This document shows, piece by piece, positions 34,189-45,606 of a stretch of DNA of 64,000 nucleotides. The position numbers were made by a program, and so were the translations under genes. The first letter of the stretch is position 1. Each line of letters opens with the position of its first letter. Under the pieces are notes generated by a model. The model was not told where the DNA came from and ran no database searches. It saw only the letters and a list, made by a program, of their open reading frames with translations. Source of the stretch: Pinus tabuliformis (lineage: Eukaryota > Streptophyta > Pinopsida > Pinales > Pinaceae). The stretch lies in the NCBI GenBank assembly GCA_031772625.1, contig CM062811.1, positions 650,196,871 through 650,260,870 on the forward strand, given 5' to 3'.

Positions 34189-35721
34189 CTATTTAGTGCC
34201 TTGGTCCTTCAGTGAGGCCTCAGCCAAGATATGGAGGGGATCGGGCCTCTTTCTCCTTTTTTGTGCCTTGGCCAACCGCCTTTGGAACATTTTCATCTTT
34301 GCCTTGCACACATACATTCTTGCCCAATAATGGTTCTTCATGTTCCTCAGAAATTTCTTCTCTTGGTTGGCCTTAGCCAACAGCCTCTCCAAGTGTGCAT
34401 TTACCCGGATGAGCATGGACTCTTGGTCAGCGGGCAATAGATCACCGGGTCTTCTCCGGTTCAAATTGCGGTCACTACGAATCCTCCACAACTCATCAAG
34501 AGCTTGTTCATCCTCCAACTGTTTGTTGCGCTGCTCCAGGTATGAGATTGTCCATTGTGCCCCCTCTAATCTCCTCTGCAAGGCATCATTTTCAGATCTA
34601 AGGTGTTGAATGATCTCCTTTGACTCTCGGCTAGGAGAACTGACATCAAGATCAATAAACTCTATATCTGGAACACCTGATGGTCCCTCATCAATCTTGG
34701 GCTATTTGCCCCTCCCTGGTACTTGTGCTGCTGAAGAAAGCGAGGCCCCTTCCACCTGATGTGGAGATAACACTCGCTGAGCCAATGAAGAAGGCGAGAC
34801 CCCTTCCACATGCTGTGGAGAAAGTACTCGCCGAGCTGCTGCAAATAAGGCCCTTTGGCCTCTCTGATAAGTAACCAAAGGTGAGGAGCTGACATGTCTA
34901 GTGACGGGGATGTCATGCTGCTCTGATGGTCCTCCCTCCTCGTGAATAACCTCAGGATGTGGCGGTGGTGGTACTGTGAAAAACTCACGAGAAATGAACT
35001 CCTCCCATGAGATGCCCTGCTGAGCCAACTGATGTAATACTACAAGCTGAATCAAACCATAATGGTAAAGGCTCCTATACTGCTGTGCCGGGCTCTTCCT
35101 CTGCATCATGGACACCATCCTCTCAATGTTCTGATAGAAGAAAACAGGGATGTTCATCATCCGTACCCGTGTGAAGTGCATCAAGAGGCGAATATGGTAT
35201 GAATATACCTGTGAAAATCTTCCCTCACAGGTAAAATAGTGCATGATGAGCCTCATCATGGGAGCATACTCACTCCTGAGAAATCTGAAGGGAAACACTC
35301 CTGTCAAGTGTCTCATGAGTGCTGGTCTAACAAAAGGCTCAAAATGAACACTGTCCAGCACCTTGCGCTTATTCCATACTTCTCCGACATTAGGTATCCC
35401 TGTGGCCTATGAAATCACCTCGGGTGTGAATGTAAAGTCCACCCCGGCAAGGTTGACATGTCCATCATGCAAGTGTAAAACAAACAGGCGAGCCAACTCT
35501 CTGTGGTGCTGAATCCGAGAGATCCTCTCACAAAACTCATAGCAAGACATGTACTGGAAACATGAGACTGCCATAGGACAAGCTTGTAAATCTGTCAAAG
35601 AGGTGGGCTCCTCTCTCCTATGATGACCACCCTTTCCACCCTTATGTGGCCTCCTCTGTATCTCAATCTCTGAAGCTGATGCCTGGTCATCACTCTGCTC
35701 ATAGGTTTTGGTTTCTGACAT
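34189..35721 (-). mobile_element. ORF of the minus-strand LTR-like unit
   Basis: About 500 codons start at MSETKTYEQSDDQASASEIE. A Lys/Gly/His-rich basic patch (HKGGKGGHHRR) follows. A globular part, about residues 55-290, contains PNVGEVWNKRKVLDSVHFEP, VFPFRFLRSEYAPMMRLIMH and QQYRSLYHYGLIQLVVLHQL. It recalls the putative plant transposon protein domain found in extra ORFs of plant elements, but I could not confirm this. Next are a short near-repeat (RRVLSPQHVEG / QRVLSPHQVEG), a long coiled coil and a basic end (AKAQKRRKRPD). No zinc knuckle, protease or polymerase motif is visible, and it has about two or three breaks. A DNA- or RNA-binding structural role is inference. Confidence 0.5.
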
Positions 35722-36017
35722 TGTTTAAGGAGCAGAGTGGCCAAAATGTACTGTTGTTTCTGCCTTGTAAAATGTTGATTTATATGCTCAGGCAATTTAG
35801 CGATTTGTTGGCTCCTTGGATGAATTTGCAGGCAATTTTGAAAGGAGGACGCTGACGGGTCGCGCGCCTCACCCAACGGGTCGCGCGCCTCTGACGGGTC
35901 GCGCACCTATTCTGACGGGTCGCGCGCCTGTCCAGCTCCCAAATTCGCTCAAACTTTCACTCAATCGATCTTGCAGGTAGCTTGGATGCACAATGAGGGT
36001 CAATGGAGGGAGATTGG

Positions 36018-36028
36018 GCCTTTATAGC
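36018..36028 (-). promoter_or_regulatory. TATA-like box of the minus-strand LTR-like unit
   Basis: Minus-strand ctataaaggcc, about 90 bases before the GC-word cluster, corresponds to 30483-30491 of the plus copy. Confidence 0.45.
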
Positions 36029-36650
36029 TTTGATTTGAAATAATTTCATGCCCAAACCCACTTTATAATGTTTTACTTTGACACTTTATAAAATTGACTT
36101 TTCTTGGTTTCCTTTGTCCTGAAATTGACTGATTTGATGCTTTTCTTTGATGCTTTTTGCAGGGATATCATCTGAGGGATCTTGGAAAGGGACCCAGGGT
36201 TACATGCTGTCCTTGGAAGCTTTTTGAAATTTAAGCACTTTTTACAAAAATTTGAAAAATGACCTTGGCTGTAAAAACAGAGTTTTTAAATCCAAGGTAA
36301 AGATTAACTGTACAAGATTGAAATTTGTGAATAAACACCTTTGAAATCATCCCTCTGGCTTGTTGGGCACTTATTGACCTTCAGAGACATGACCTTGTAG
36401 ACAAACTTGACCAAAACCCTAGACCTAGGAATTTGACCTCAAGACAAGACAAGACAAGCTTGAAAGTAACTAAGGACTGAAATGACTTGATCCAGCAATG
36501 CCAAGAGGGGGACAAAGACACCAGCTCCTCCATCAGGGTTATGGCATGCCTAATGGGATGCAAAAATTGACACTGATGAGACACCTACTTATGCAAATGC
36601 AAAGAGCTTTGATCACTGATGGAGGGCTACAAGACCGACTCTAACAGTTT

Positions 36651-37230
36651 CTTTATGCCCTCCTCAACTCCTCAGTTGTCTTAAACTACCATCTCAAATC
36701 CATTTTTAGTACATAAACCATTTTCTACCTTGCCCCACAGAACATGACTGTATCCCTGAGTTGATTTCTCGGACCCAATCTGCCTTCTCCAATTGATCCA
36801 GCAACCAAAACCTAAAATTCAGACCAGAAACCCTAATCTACTATAGCTAGCCTAAAATCAACATTCATTTTAGTCATCTCAATACATAATTGAAACCATC
36901 CTCATTAAGATTGACAAGGAGAGAGCCCTCTCCCGACCTGGTAGGGCTAGCTACCAGGTTAAGCGTGGTTTGTAGTTACCCTAGGATTGCCTCCCTTCAG
37001 CTTCAGGTTGATCCAGGCTCTAACACTTTCCTCCATTTCTTCTATGGTTTTTTGGATCCCTGCATCCATCCCTTCCTTGTATGCTTTTGTTGCCACCCTG
37101 ACAGTCTGGTCCATGGGTCTTCTTCCTTGCCTCTGTTCCAAGGTTCCCATGTCCTTTGAATAAGGACTATATTTTCTTCGTCCTCCGTGACCTCTTCCTC
37201 TGGATGGATGCACCATGTCACCGATGTCTG
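36651..37230 (-). mobile_element. Short internal region with small ORF (36959-37216) beside the minus unit
   Basis: An 85-codon minus-strand frame starts at MVHPSRGRGHGGRRKYSPYS. It passes through a helical part (TVRVATKAYKEGMDAGIQKT, then IEEMEESVRAWINLKLKG) and ends NPRVTTNHA. The block after it (cgggagagggctctctcc, attttaggctag) matches 32760-33105 beside the plus copy. This places it as the internal, non-LTR part of the same family. The N-terminus is rich in Arg and Gly, as in nucleic-acid-binding gag ends. Confidence 0.4.
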
Positions 37231-37239
37231 CTACCTATT

Positions 37240-38390
37240 CATAGTGATCACAATTAAATTTCAAGATAAAATAGCCATTACCACTCTAAATGGCAATTGC
37301 CTCGCAGGGTTTCTGTTCTCTGTCATTGCCTCCCCTCTGCTCACACTCCGTTGCTCCTAGGCATTCAAGTGGACCAGAGGTGGGCTTCACATTTTCCCTG
37401 CTCACCCCGACTTGCCTCTCAGTCAGACCCTTAGTCTCTATCTCTCCTCCATTGTCCCTTCCTCCTGTGTTGAGGTCCCTCAGATTAACCCATTCCCTGT
37501 GCAACCCTGGTAGAGCGAACGAAGGGACCTTCGTGCTGAGACTCTCCTCCCTCCCCTTGCCTTTCTTTCCATCGCTGCTCCCTCTCCTCGCAACACTACC
37601 TCCTCTACATGTCACCCATTCCTTGTTTAGCTTCCTACCCAGCTTCCCCTCCCAGGCTTGCTCTTCTCTGCTGTCATAACTCCCCCTCTCTACCCAGAAA
37701 TTCAGCCTGAGGAAATTCTCCAGACCCTTAGTCCTCCATTCCACCTGGATAAAATCATCTCTAGCCTCACTAGCCTTAGCCCTGAGAAAAATGCATCACT
37801 CCCTATTAGCTTCTATTCCCTCAAGCCTGGCCAGCATCAACGCAAAGCTACAGGGCAACTCTTCCTCACTTCTTTTACTCTTTCTATGCAGCATAACATC
37901 TCCCCATGGTATTTCTTTCCCCACCTGGCACAAATTTCTTCCCCCACCCGGCATATTGGACTTTCCTTCATGAATTACAGAAAGAAAGCAGTTAACGTAC
38001 CCGTGGTTGCTATCCTTGCTTGCTGAATGCGAGTATGGCTAGTCCTCCACTCTCGTTCTCCCGCTACCCTACAATCTAGCTATCCTCCCTTCTCTACGGT
38101 TCCTCTCATACTTTTCCTTACCTACCTATCGTCCCATCCACCTTATGCTGTCGTCCTCACCACCTCTCCTCTTACCTACGTACCTAACGCCATTTCTTGC
38201 TTCTGACGTCGCTGCAAACATGCGGGACTCCACCTCGCCCTGCGGTATAACCGTGTGGGTAGTGGTAGGCAGTCCTTTCGCCTCCTGGCCTCTGAATTCC
38301 ATAATTTTTTTGATTACCCACTCTGCCACCCTGATCGGGGGTATATTAATGTTTATTTTATTAGCTTCATAAGTGTGATATTATAAATGA
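37240..38390 (-). other. GC-richer block with unidentified coding-like frames
   Basis: The stretch is clearly GC-richer than its surroundings. On the minus strand it carries a 152-codon frame (37744-37286; RLNFWVERGSYDSREEQAWE, later PSFALPGLHREWVNLRDLN) and a 67-codon frame (38329-38126; MEFRGQEAKGLPTTTHTVIP). Plus-strand frames are equally long because the sequence is CT-biased, so coding is not proven. It may be the further internal part of the LTR-like family or an unrelated gene fragment. I cannot identify it. Confidence 0.35.
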
Positions 38391-38394
38391 AGCT

Positions 38395-39075
38395 ATGCAA
38401 CAAAAGCATCATTTTTCATATGAAATAAAAAAGTTGGTAATGCATCATTTATCGTATAAAAAAAAACATGTAATGTATAATTTCCATATGAAAAAAACAT
38501 ATAACATGCATGACTTATTATGAGTGCGGATGGAAAATTCTTCTCAACTCTCACTTGCAAATGGAAACTACTATTTTTTCATGAATATGATCCAACAATT
38601 GCAACTCACACACTAGTATATGACAAATTATATTATATAATATTTAAATGGGTGATTAGAACTTTGATATAAATGGGCATAATTAATTGAATATCTAGGG
38701 AAGAACTAAGTGTAACACCTCCCTAATAACTTTATAGCACCCCTCTATTGACATCCCTGTTAATTTTTTTTGTTTTCCATGAAAATATCATTTCTCTCTC
38801 TCTACCATTTTTGTCCGTTATTATCCAAGTTTGACGTGTATCCACAATCATGGGCTCATACACCATGTAAATGCTCAATTCTGAGTCTCAAGATCACCAT
38901 AACCACATTAATCCAATATAACAATATTAACATGAATAATTTTTTTTATTATTCATGATGGGATGGAGAAAAATATTGGAGAAATTATAATATATTTTAT
39001 GCAATATTTCTCTCATCCCTTACAAATTAAATAATTACATTACAATCAACACACACACACACACATATATATTTT
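38395..39075. repeat. AT-rich dispersed repeat family, modules P and Q' (copy 4)
   Basis: Bases 38430-38700 match 26450-26755 (module P). Bases 38990-39070 match 1486-1640 (module Q'), ending in an (ac)n/(at)n tract at 39046-39070 as the copy at 1630 does. The middle, 38705-38985, is unmatched here. Confidence 0.65.
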
Positions 39076-39079
39076 AATT

Positions 39080-39670
39080 ACGCCGATAGACGTTCCTTTT
39101 TTACAATGGCTAGGCTAACCTTTGTCGACCCTTTTACCCTGACCCGTTTGATCATGTCTAACACTTCCAGCCGTTGATATGAAATGGTTGGTTTCGATAC
39201 CAATTTTGCAGCCCATTATTACGCAACGCGAGGTTTCAACCATTGTTATGCATCACAGGTTTCAGTCAATTTTCCGCCTCAGAACTGTTCGCCATATGTC
39301 TGGTTCTATGCAGTGGTGCTTCAACTTCCCTTTTGTTACAATCAGTGACATCTGTCAAACTGTGTTACACCATTCGCCTTGTTACTGTTACGCTTGTTGG
39401 AGGGTGGCTCCATTTTATGTCGATACATGATACATGATGGGTGTGACAATGATACATTAACATTGAGTATATGCAATGGAAATTTCAACAACGTGTTATC
39501 TGATGGAGTGACAATTGTAGCAAGAGTAAGACATTTACAGTCGATTTTATGTCAGTTTAGACAGTCGAAGAAGTTTAGACACAATTGTTGAGAAGTTAGC
39601 ACTAGATCAGAATGAAAGCTCCATGGGTGTACCAATGGAAGCCATCAATGAAAAGGAGATGGTGAGTCTA
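39080..39670 (+). other. Unassigned DNA with an exon-like segment (39565-39661)
   Basis: The plus strand at 39565-39661 has an acceptor-like acag before it and a consensus donor, atg|gtgagt, after it. The frame reads RRSLDTIVEKLALDQNESS then MGVPMEAINEKEM, with no stop. This looks like an internal exon, but no partner exon was found nearby and no family is recognised. The preceding 480 bases hold only short frames. Confidence 0.3.
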
Positions 39671-40482
39671 CACTCCTGAAAGAATAGAGCACTCCATCTT
39701 CTGAAATTCTAAGAAAATTGAGAAATTCTCCAACATGACACAACAGTTCCCCCTTTTGCGTGTCCCATGAATACTAATATCAGTTTGCTGAATCCAGATT
39801 TCTTCCAAAACATAACCTCTTTTTGGCCGAAGAATTCTCTGCTTGTTCCTGGAAATTCCAAATCAAAATCATATAGTTCTCAAGAAATTGTTGTTGATTC
39901 TCACCTCAGGGTAGTATCATTCAACTCCCATAGAGAAATAAAAAAGATCCTGTGAAGGCAGAAAAATGTATGCATATATGCAAATCAGTTTATTAACATC
40001 TTGACTCAAACAATGATCTGTTTGACTTTTAGTATAACTAAACCCTATCCAAAAGTGGCCAAATTACTTTATTTCAGTGACTATTGAGACATCCCTTATA
40101 CATACATGGATTACATGAATTTTTGCATGAAAGGCGAATAAATGGAGTCAAAATTCAATGATTTTCTTAATTTTGTATCATGTTAGCAACCTGATAGCCG
40201 TAATCTCCCCTTCCCAAAACTGAAATATGGGGTAGCACAATTTGGTTATGAGTAATATAATTATGATTGAGATGGAGCTTTTAAAATTGCATCTTCACAA
40301 GAATTGGTGGCCACTAAGATAAATATTAAGCTTTTGAATTGATTCCCAATCGACATTGCTTGTACAACTCTAGACTTGAAACCCCATGAGAAGAATATTT
40401 TTTCACAACATAAACAAGGTTTAAAAAAAGAGAAAAATGTTGTCAAATCCACTGATTTGAACCCAAAATCTCACTAGATAAT
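39671..40482. other. Spacer; likely 3' flank of the minus-strand gene
   Basis: No coding match on either strand. It lies downstream of the stop codon of the minus-strand host gene at 40483. Confidence 0.4.
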
Positions 40483-40623
40483 TCATCTCTTCCTCATGGT
40501 TCTGCCTCCAGCAATATAGTATGACGAAGCATTTGGGTCTCCATTGAACAACCAATCAATATGCTCATCACACCCACACACATCTATTGCAACAAAAGCC
40601 GTTGGGGCCTTTCCAATATTCCA
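40483..40623 (-). pseudogene. Last exon of the split minus-strand gene
   Basis: The frame reads WNIGKAPTAFVAIDVCGCDE, then HIDWLFNGDPNASSYYIAGG and RTMRKR, then TGA at 40485-40483. An acceptor-like aaag precedes GCC at 40608 and would keep the phase of exon 4. A small tandem duplication (ctgcaaagagagcaggcata type) lies in the intron at about 40735-40785. Confidence 0.45.
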
Positions 40624-40835
40624 CAGGAGACATGGTTCACTTTTTTAATTCTATAAACTCTCGGATTCCTCCAAAAATATTTCGGAAGGAAGTATTTGCG
40701 AAAAATTTCCATAAAGCATTAACTAGAAAGTATGCCTTCTCTCTTTGCAGGGAGGGATCGTATGCCTGCTCTCTTTGCAGAATAATCATTCGGATCCTAA
40801 AAAGTCCCTAATTACCGAAAATTCTTTTTGGTTAC

Positions 40836-40981
40836 CATCTTCTTTCTCCTCCAACAAGAATAAATAAATGCCTTAATGTATGGACAAGCAGGAACAGGTG
40901 CATACAAAGCACCAACAAGAATGTATATTGAGTCATGAATATCCATCTCACTCATTTCTTGATATCCTGGCACTTCCACAA
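40836..40981 (-). pseudogene. Exon 4 of the split minus-strand gene
   Basis: The frame reads VEVPGYQEMSEMDIHDSIYI, then LVGALYAPVPACPYIKAFIY and SCWRRKKM, up to a donor gtaacc. Its upstream edge is the end of the copia LTR. No phase-0 acceptor is visible in the few host bases left, so the insertion may have displaced the original splice site. Confidence 0.45.
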
Positions 40982-41540
40982 TGTAGGTTTTAACCCTGTA
41001 TAGAAATTACCTACAAACGAATTCTTAAAAACATAAAATAATAATGGCGAGAGCATAAAGCATAAAACATATATACACAAAGAATTTCCCCTAGACCCCA
41101 AAACTAAGACTACCAGATTGATTTTTCATTATATTCCTTTCAATGTTACAATACATATATATACATGTCGAAGCATCCATAAACCCCAATCCATTAACCC
41201 TGGATTAGAACATAACCATAGTTCCCTTGACCGGATCTACAAGATAGCATGGGCAGAAAACCATCACGCCCATAACCATGTGCAAAACTCGTGTGCAAAA
41301 CCATAGGTAGGTCCACCCACCTAATATAGGGTCCAAAAAAAAAATTCTCGGGGTGTTGCCATGGACCCTGTAGAGGTGGGCTACCACCCTCCTCAAACCC
41401 CTTGATAGGGGGGGTTTCGCCCCTCCTACGACCCCTCGGTTACGCCCGACGCAATGAAGGGGGGGTTGGTCGCGTCCCCTCTAATGCCCGGGCTTTGCCC
41501 GTGACGCTAGTTGTGGAAAGTATATAACACACACCCAACA
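40982..41540 (-). repeat. 3' LTR of the intronic copia
   Basis: It matches 45607-46144. It contains a GC-rich block (about 41385-41505) in which C-runs and G-runs alternate. Confidence 0.85.
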
Positions 41541-44500
41541 ACAGGAGAGCTTAGTCATTATTCTAGCCCTGTAGTGCCCATTGTTTCTCTACCCCAAAGA
41601 AAATTTCTCAATACTCACAGAATTCATCAATGCATCTGCAGTATTCTTCAAAGTGTCCACCTTTACCAACAACACCTTTTTGTCCTCAACCATATCCCTC
41701 ACAAAGTGATACTGAACATCAATGTGCTTTGTCTTTGAATGATAAGTAGGGTTCTTTGCCAAGAAAATTACACTTTGGCTGTCACAGTCTATCCTTAAAG
41801 CTCCCTGTACTAACCCCATATTTGAACACAATCTCTGCAACCAAACTGCTTCCTTTCTTGCATGAGTGGCTGCCATGTATTCTGCCTCTGTAGTTGATAG
41901 TTCCACTACAGATTGTTTCTTACTCATCCAACTAACTAAACCTCCAAATAGGTTAAACACATACCCACTTGTAGATCTTCTCTAATCCAAATCTCCAATG
42001 CAGTCTGCATCAACAAAGCCACGAATGTCCAAAACTATGTCTAATCTTGGTCTACTTTTGCAGTACAAACCATAATCACTAGTGCCATTGAAATACATGA
42101 AACCCCGCTTTACTATTGTCCAATGCTCCTTTCCTGGTTTTGACATAAACCTGCTCAATACTCTCACTGCATGTGCAATGTCTGGTCTAGTACAAACCAT
42201 TACATACATCAAGCTACCGACTGCACTTGCGTATGGAACACGAGACATGTCCTCTTCCCCTTCCTATGTCTTGGGACATTGTTCAATAGATAACTTTACA
42301 CCTACAAGAATAGGAACCTTCACCGGTTTACTATCCTGCATTAAACCTCTACAATATTGTCTTTACATACTTCCTCTAGTTTAACCAGAGCTTCCTCTTT
42401 GCCTAATCTCATTTAATTTCCATCCCCAAAATATATTTTGCAACACCTAGATCCTTTATGTCAAATTTGGAGGACAATTGGGTCTTCAAATCCTAGATAA
42501 TTTCTTTATCATTTACAATCAACAACATATCATCCGCATACAAGACCAAATAAATAACACAGTTACCAATTAATTTAAAATACACATATTGATCCTCTTT
42601 GCTTCTGGTGAAGCCGAGTCCTTGTATAAATGTATCAAATTCTTGATACCACATACTTGGTGACTATTTTAACCCATACAAAGACTTTTTTAAACCTACA
42701 TACTAGTTCTTTCTTACCCTTCACCGCAAAGCCTTCAGGTTGCTTCATGTAGATCTCTTCTTGCAGATCCTTGTGAAGAAATGTTGTCTTCACATCCATC
42801 CGTTCTACCTCAAAATAAAAAGAAACAAAAATAGATAAAAGTAATCTAATAGAAGCTACCTTGGCAACAGGAAAAAAATTATCACTAAAATCGATTCCTG
42901 ACACCTAGGAATAACCTTTTGCTACCAACCGATCTTTGTATTTCTCCACCTTTCCTTTTGAATTCATCTCCTTCTTAAACACCAAATTGCTTCCAATGGG
43001 TTTCTTTCCAGCTGACAAATCCACCAAATCCCAAGCCTCATTTCTGTGCAAAGATGCCATTTCATCAACCATGGCCCCTTTCCAAAGCTTTCCATCTCTG
43101 AATCTACTTCTTCCTAGATAGTTCTAGGATCATCATCAGTAATAGATAGAGCAAAATTTGAACAAAAAACAAACGGACTATACCTTTTTGGTTGGCTTCT
43201 TTCTCGAACTGATCTTCTCATAGCTAGAGTTTGTGGCTCTTCATCTTTGGATTCCTCTTCTGCTGTAGAGTCTTATTATTCCTCCTTTAGCTCAAAATCT
43301 ATCTTTTCAGGTTCCTTTGGTATGACTTCATGTTTAATAACATCTTTCACCTCTCTAAACACCACACCTCCGTTGTACATGAAATTCCTTGTTTCTAGGT
43401 TCTAAAGCTTATAACCTTTTAAACCATCCTTATACCCAATAAAAATGTACCTTTCAAATTTACTATCCAAATTGGTTCTTTTCTCCTTTGGAACATGTAC
43501 ACATGCATCCCAGCCAAATACCCTCATATGTGAAAGAGAGGGTTTCTTACCAGTCCATATCTATTGTGGAAACTTATCCTCCAATGTCGAGGAAGGTGAT
43601 CTATTTACTAGGAACATGCAGTCTCCATTGCCTCTGCCCAGAATTCTTGTCCTAACCCGACACCACTGAACATGCTTCTTTCCTTTTCCATCAACGTCTA
43701 GTTCATTCTTTCCACAACTTCACTTTGCTGAGGTGTGTATGGAGTAGTCTTCTGTCGTGATATACCACACTTCTTACAAAACTCTTCAAATTCCTTCTTG
43801 CAGAACTCTCCACCATTATCTGTCATCAACACCTTTATCTTCTTCTCTGTCTAGTTTTCACTAGAGCTTTAAATTCCTTGAACCTATCAAAGACTTCAAA
43901 TTTATTCCTGAGGAAATATATCCCTGTGTTCCTTGAGAAGTAATCTATAAATGATATACAGTACACAGACTTACCTAGTGATGCAACCGACACATGTCCA
44001 AACACATCACTATGCACAAGCTCTAATATCCCTTTCACCCTCTTAGCACTAGAGAGGAAACTCACCTGATTTTGCTTCCCATATACACAATGTTCACATA
44101 AATTGAAATCCAGAAAGAAATTAGACACAACTTCTACCATACCATACCATGAAGTATTCAAAGGCCCTTATCTCCAATATTTCCAAGCCTTCGATGCCAT
44201 AGCATGGTCTTTTCTCTAAAGACCACAAGGTTTTCTGCTCCACTTTCGGAACCACAGAACTGTTGCACCCATAAATACCAGTGCTACCCAGAATCTTGTA
44301 CATAGTTCCAATCTGAACTCCTCGCATCAATACTAGTGCTCCCCGAACCATCTTGTAGGTATCTTTCTTGAACATTATTTTTACACTTACATCATCCATC
44401 TTTCTTACATAAATCAAATTTCTGGCCAATGCAAGAATATTCAAAACACCCAGAAGTGTTCTAATCCTTCCACCTTACAACTTCAACTTGACTTTTCCGC

Positions 44501-45606
44501 TATTGATGATTCTAGCCTTCTTGTCATCCCCTAATAAGACATCGACACCATCATATTTCTCATATTCGTAGAACCAATACCTATGGCGAGTGAAGTGAAA
44601 AGATGCACCAGAGTCAATCAACCATGCCTCATGATCTACATATGTACTTGAAGAAGAAGCCAAGTACACATCCCCATCTTCATTTGAGGTTGTTTTCGCC
44701 TCTGCAGAAGCAGCATCATTAGATCCCTTTCCTTTCACAGGAGCTTTAGATGTACAATCCTTTTTGAAGTACCCTTCCTTTCCACATTTCCAACACATCT
44801 TTACAGGTTTTCCTAGAGATTTAGATCTTCCTCTAGATTTAGATCTCCCACTTGAGGACTTATTTTTATTTTTGTTCTGGGACTGTCCTCGTACAAATAA
44901 GGCATCTCCATTTTTTTCCTTCTGTATTTTTCCATCTCATCTCCTCTAATAGGAAGGATGAGACTATTTCATCAAACTTCAAGGTAGTTGTAATACTACC
45001 TATTGCAACAACTAGGCTATCCCATGAATTTGGTAGAGAACACAACAAACTGATGCACTTATCTTCATCTGAAATTTTAATATCGACATACAACAACTGA
45101 CTTAGCACAGTATTAAATGTGTTCAGATGCTCTGTCACCGAGTCTCCATCCTTCATCCTTAGGTTATACATCTTTTTATGTAGGAACAATTTGTTCACGA
45201 GAGACTTAGATTGGTACAAATTCCCTAACTTTTCCCACAAAGCCTTTGTTGTAGCTTCCCCTGCTACATTCAACCATATTGAATCTGAGATGCACAATTA
45301 TATTGTGCTTTTTGCTTTCTAATCCAACTTCATCCAGTCTTCATCTGACATTGTCTTTGGTTTAGTACTCGGATCTACCATGATCCACTAATCTATCCAC
45401 CAGCAGATCCTCCATCTTGAGTTTCTACAACTCAAAAATCTGACCATTAAATTTCTCAATCTCTATCTTTCCACTACTCGCCATCTTCTTTCACTGGGAG
45501 AATCGATCCCCCAAATCTCCCACTGAATAAGGTCTGCCACAGGCCTGAGAAAAATCGCTCAACAGCAAAGGTGTTCCTTTGAAGGCAAAACAAATCCCAT
45601 ACCAAA

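Larger units (their letters stand above)
33106..36650 (-). mobile_element. Large LTR-like unit with internal ORF, minus-strand copy (fossil)
   Basis: Reading on the minus strand, a purine-rich tract (gaggagttgaggagggc) precedes tgttagagtcgg at about 36650. A U3-like region, TATA at 36018-36028 and four copies of a GC word (35852-35930) follow. Then come the long ORF (35721-34189), further GC-word sites (34072-34101 and 33724-33763) and an end near 33110. Non-coding parts match the plus copy well, for example gcagtcttgggaga, attttggagggg and tttccaacaagcc. It abuts the plus copy tail-to-tail. It looks nearly whole, with about two or three breaks in the ORF. Confidence 0.5.

Noticed and set aside
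35852-35930. Four near-identical 17-base words with short spacers, superficially CRISPR-like
   Set aside because: The spacers are 2-5 bases, the setting is a plant mobile element and no associated genes exist. The words are treated as element repeats.
37290-37679. 129-codon plus-strand Ser/Leu/Pro-rich frame
   Set aside because: It is the complement of the minus-strand frame in a CT-biased stretch. Neither strand is proven and the composition explains the openness.
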